Origin: JAULUH01 sp032111745
GTDB lineage: Bacteria > Chloroflexota > Anaerolineae > JAAEKA01
NCBI GenBank assembly: GCA_032111745.1
Contig: JAULUH010000054.1
Location: 1-10,106, forward strand
Direction: 5' to 3'
DNA: 10,106 nucleotides
Shown here one piece after another: positions 9,106-10,106 of the stretch (positions within the stretch are counted from its first letter, which is position 1; each line of letters starts with the position of its first letter). Under the pieces are notes generated by a model, which was not told where the DNA came from, ran no database searches, and worked only from the letters and a program-made list of their open reading frames with translations. Position numbers and translations under genes: made by a program.

Positions 9106-9417
9106 ATGACCACCCAGGTAGCAGGCATCTACGCGGACATCTATGGCTGGGACAACCTGTGGACCGACTACTGCAGGGGAGCCAAGGGCAAGCGCGGCAA
9201 GTGGCCGGCTGCCGGGTTCGAGTTTCGGTTGGTGGATAACCTCGTCCAGCACGAGGAGTGGCAAACACCCACGGCGTCGGAACGGGAACGAGCCTTGACC
9301 AGCGACCTGATGGCACAGGTGTGCGAGTGCGACAATCTAAACCGTCAACTGCCGTGCTCAGGTACGTCCAGGACGTCCTCCATCTTGGCAGCGTACTGCG
9401 TCGAGTTTTGCGCATAA
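9106..9417 (+). pseudogene. Degraded DGR-type reverse transcriptase, N-terminus plus scrambled palm remnants
   Basis: From ATG at 9106 the first ~52 residues look like the N-terminus of DGR reverse transcriptases: IYADIYGWDNLWTDYCRG (8-25), GAKGKRGKWPAAGFEF (25-40) and RLVDNLVQHEEW (41-52), compare family patterns such as IY.WDNL..AYR.A.KGKRG...A.FEF.L.DNL. Homology then stops. Residues 64-72 (LTSDLMAQV, nt 9295-9321) resemble the family's LTSQ.FANV motif, and in the next frame LRYVQDVLHLG (nt 9357-9389) resembles the RYVDDF catalytic motif with the first Asp replaced by Gln. RT motifs 1-3, normally over 100 residues, are missing. The frame ends at 9417 after 103 residues against about 330-400 for an intact RT. 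No Shine-Dalgarno sequence is seen; a GTG at 9028 in the same frame is a less likely start. The gene cannot encode an active polymerase. Confidence 0.65.
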
Positions 9418-9515
9418 TCAAGGTGACAAAAACACACGGATGGTCGCAACCCCATTTTAGCTACTGATTACACTTGAGCGTAACCAGTCATCTCACTGGT
9501 CCAACCCTCCCCATA

Positions 9516-10106
9516 TCATTCAACGACCGGAAGATCGGTCACCAAGAAGTCGCAGGCCACATAGGCGGGTCCAAAGGCGACCCAGCCAGCATTCCGATGC
9601 CCTTCCGGCTGGACCTCGATCCACTGGGCGTCGGCGCTACGGGCCAGTGGCTTGAGACCAGTGTCGCGGAGCAGCCGGGCGATGGAAACTCCTGCCAGCG
9701 GATCCGGCTTGGAGCGCAGGTTCAGTACAGGGGCAACCACACGACATGCAAATTCAGGGGTCGCAGTTGGTTGAGGCGCTACTTCTGCAACGGTTGGTGG
9801 CGCGTTGTCTGGGGAGTGAACGGTGAGGGAGTCGAAGTGAATGTGGGCACGCGCTGCGTCGGAGGTCTCAACAAAGAAGCCGATCTCGCCGCTGGGATAG
9901 TCTGTGTCTTCGATCTGGCTGACGAGCTGGTCGTTGACGGCGAAGGTCAAGGTGTCGCCGACGGCATTGACACGCAGCTGGTCCTCGCCATTGACGCCTG
10001 GGGTAGCGTTGGTGCCTTGTTCCAACACCTCAAGACCTCCCGGCGAGCTCTTGAGCGCATACCAGGTCTGGGTGCGCGGCGAAAGCGTGAAGGCATAATA
10101 TTGCTT
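9516..10106 (-). CDS. Laminin-G-like/SH3-domain surface protein, N-terminus beyond window
   Basis: The frame is open from the right edge to TGA at 9516, giving the last 196 residues. Residues 1-95 read like the second half of a concanavalin-A/laminin-G-type beta sandwich (DUF1080-like): YAFTLSPRTQTWYALK, QLRVNAVGDTLTFAVNDQLV, YPSGEIGFFVETSDAARAHI, HFDSLTV. A Pro/Thr/Ala-rich linker (about 98-118) leads to a bacterial SH3-like domain (120-190) with VLNLRSKPDPLAG and WIEVQPEGHRNAGWVAF, and two cysteines (121, 185) that could pair. This combination is common in secreted or membrane-anchored Chloroflexota proteins, where the sandwich binds carbohydrate or other ligands; the function here is unknown. 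An internal GTG at 10028 is not a credible start because homologous sequence continues upstream. It converges on the RT remnant with about 100 bases between. Confidence 0.75.
   Translation of the reverse strand, partial: KQYYAFTLSPRTQTWYALKSSPGGLEVLEQGTNATPGVNGEDQLRVNAVGDTLTFAVNDQLVSQIEDTDYPSGEIGFFVETSDAARAHIHFDSLTVHSPDNAPPTVAEVAPQPTATPEFACRVVAPVLNLRSKPDPLAGVSIARLLRDTGLKPLARSADAQWIEVQPEGHRNAGWVAFGPAYVACDFLVTDLPVVE

Noticed and set aside
9483..9500. Small inverted repeat ACCAGT/ACTGGT near the end of the SH3-protein gene
   Set aside because: It has only a 6-bp stem and no T-tract on either strand, too weak for a terminator call.

Overview
The window is GC-rich bacterial DNA (draft or metagenomic, with a run of 10 N at 8978-8987). 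Gene content and domain style suggest Chloroflexota, perhaps Anaerolineae/Caldilineae-like: a large single-chain pyruvate:ferredoxin oxidoreductase, a Mn-type SOD, a membrane nSTAND NTPase carrying a formylglycine-generating-enzyme (FGE)-like domain, and a secreted laminin-G-like/SH3 protein. That placement is inference; no rRNA or other phylogenetic marker is present.

Layout. 1-3233 (minus): nifJ, cut at its C-terminus by the window edge. 3416-3456: an intrinsic terminator. 3493-4116 (minus): Mn-type sodA. 4117-5196: about 1.1 kb without a convincing gene. It holds a very long hairpin, a probable minus-strand terminator with no gene in front of it, two abortive gene starts with good ribosome-binding sites, short tandem repeats and a possible promoter; it reads as gene debris. 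5197-6204 and 6217-8961 (plus): a two-gene operon of a SIR2-like protein followed by a 914-residue nSTAND NTPase with one membrane helix, a coiled coil, a PASTA-like domain and a C-terminal FGE/C-type-lectin-fold domain. 8962-9105: assembly gap, a direct repeat and small GC hairpins. 9106-9417 (plus): a degraded reverse-transcriptase gene whose N-terminus looks like that of diversity-generating retroelement (DGR) RTs. 9516-10106 (minus): the C-terminal part of a probable surface protein.

The main result is the right half. The last ~40 residues of the STAND protein sit where DGR variable regions lie in FGE-fold target proteins. A 31-base stretch at the end of that gene recurs (26/31 identical) just beyond the N run, and an RT remnant follows. 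Together these suggest a conflict or defence operon (SIR2 effector plus membrane STAND sensor) whose sensing tip was diversified by a DGR. The template repeat is probably hidden in the assembly gap, and the local RT is now broken. The parts of this reading rest on pattern recognition and need a profile search and gap closure to settle.
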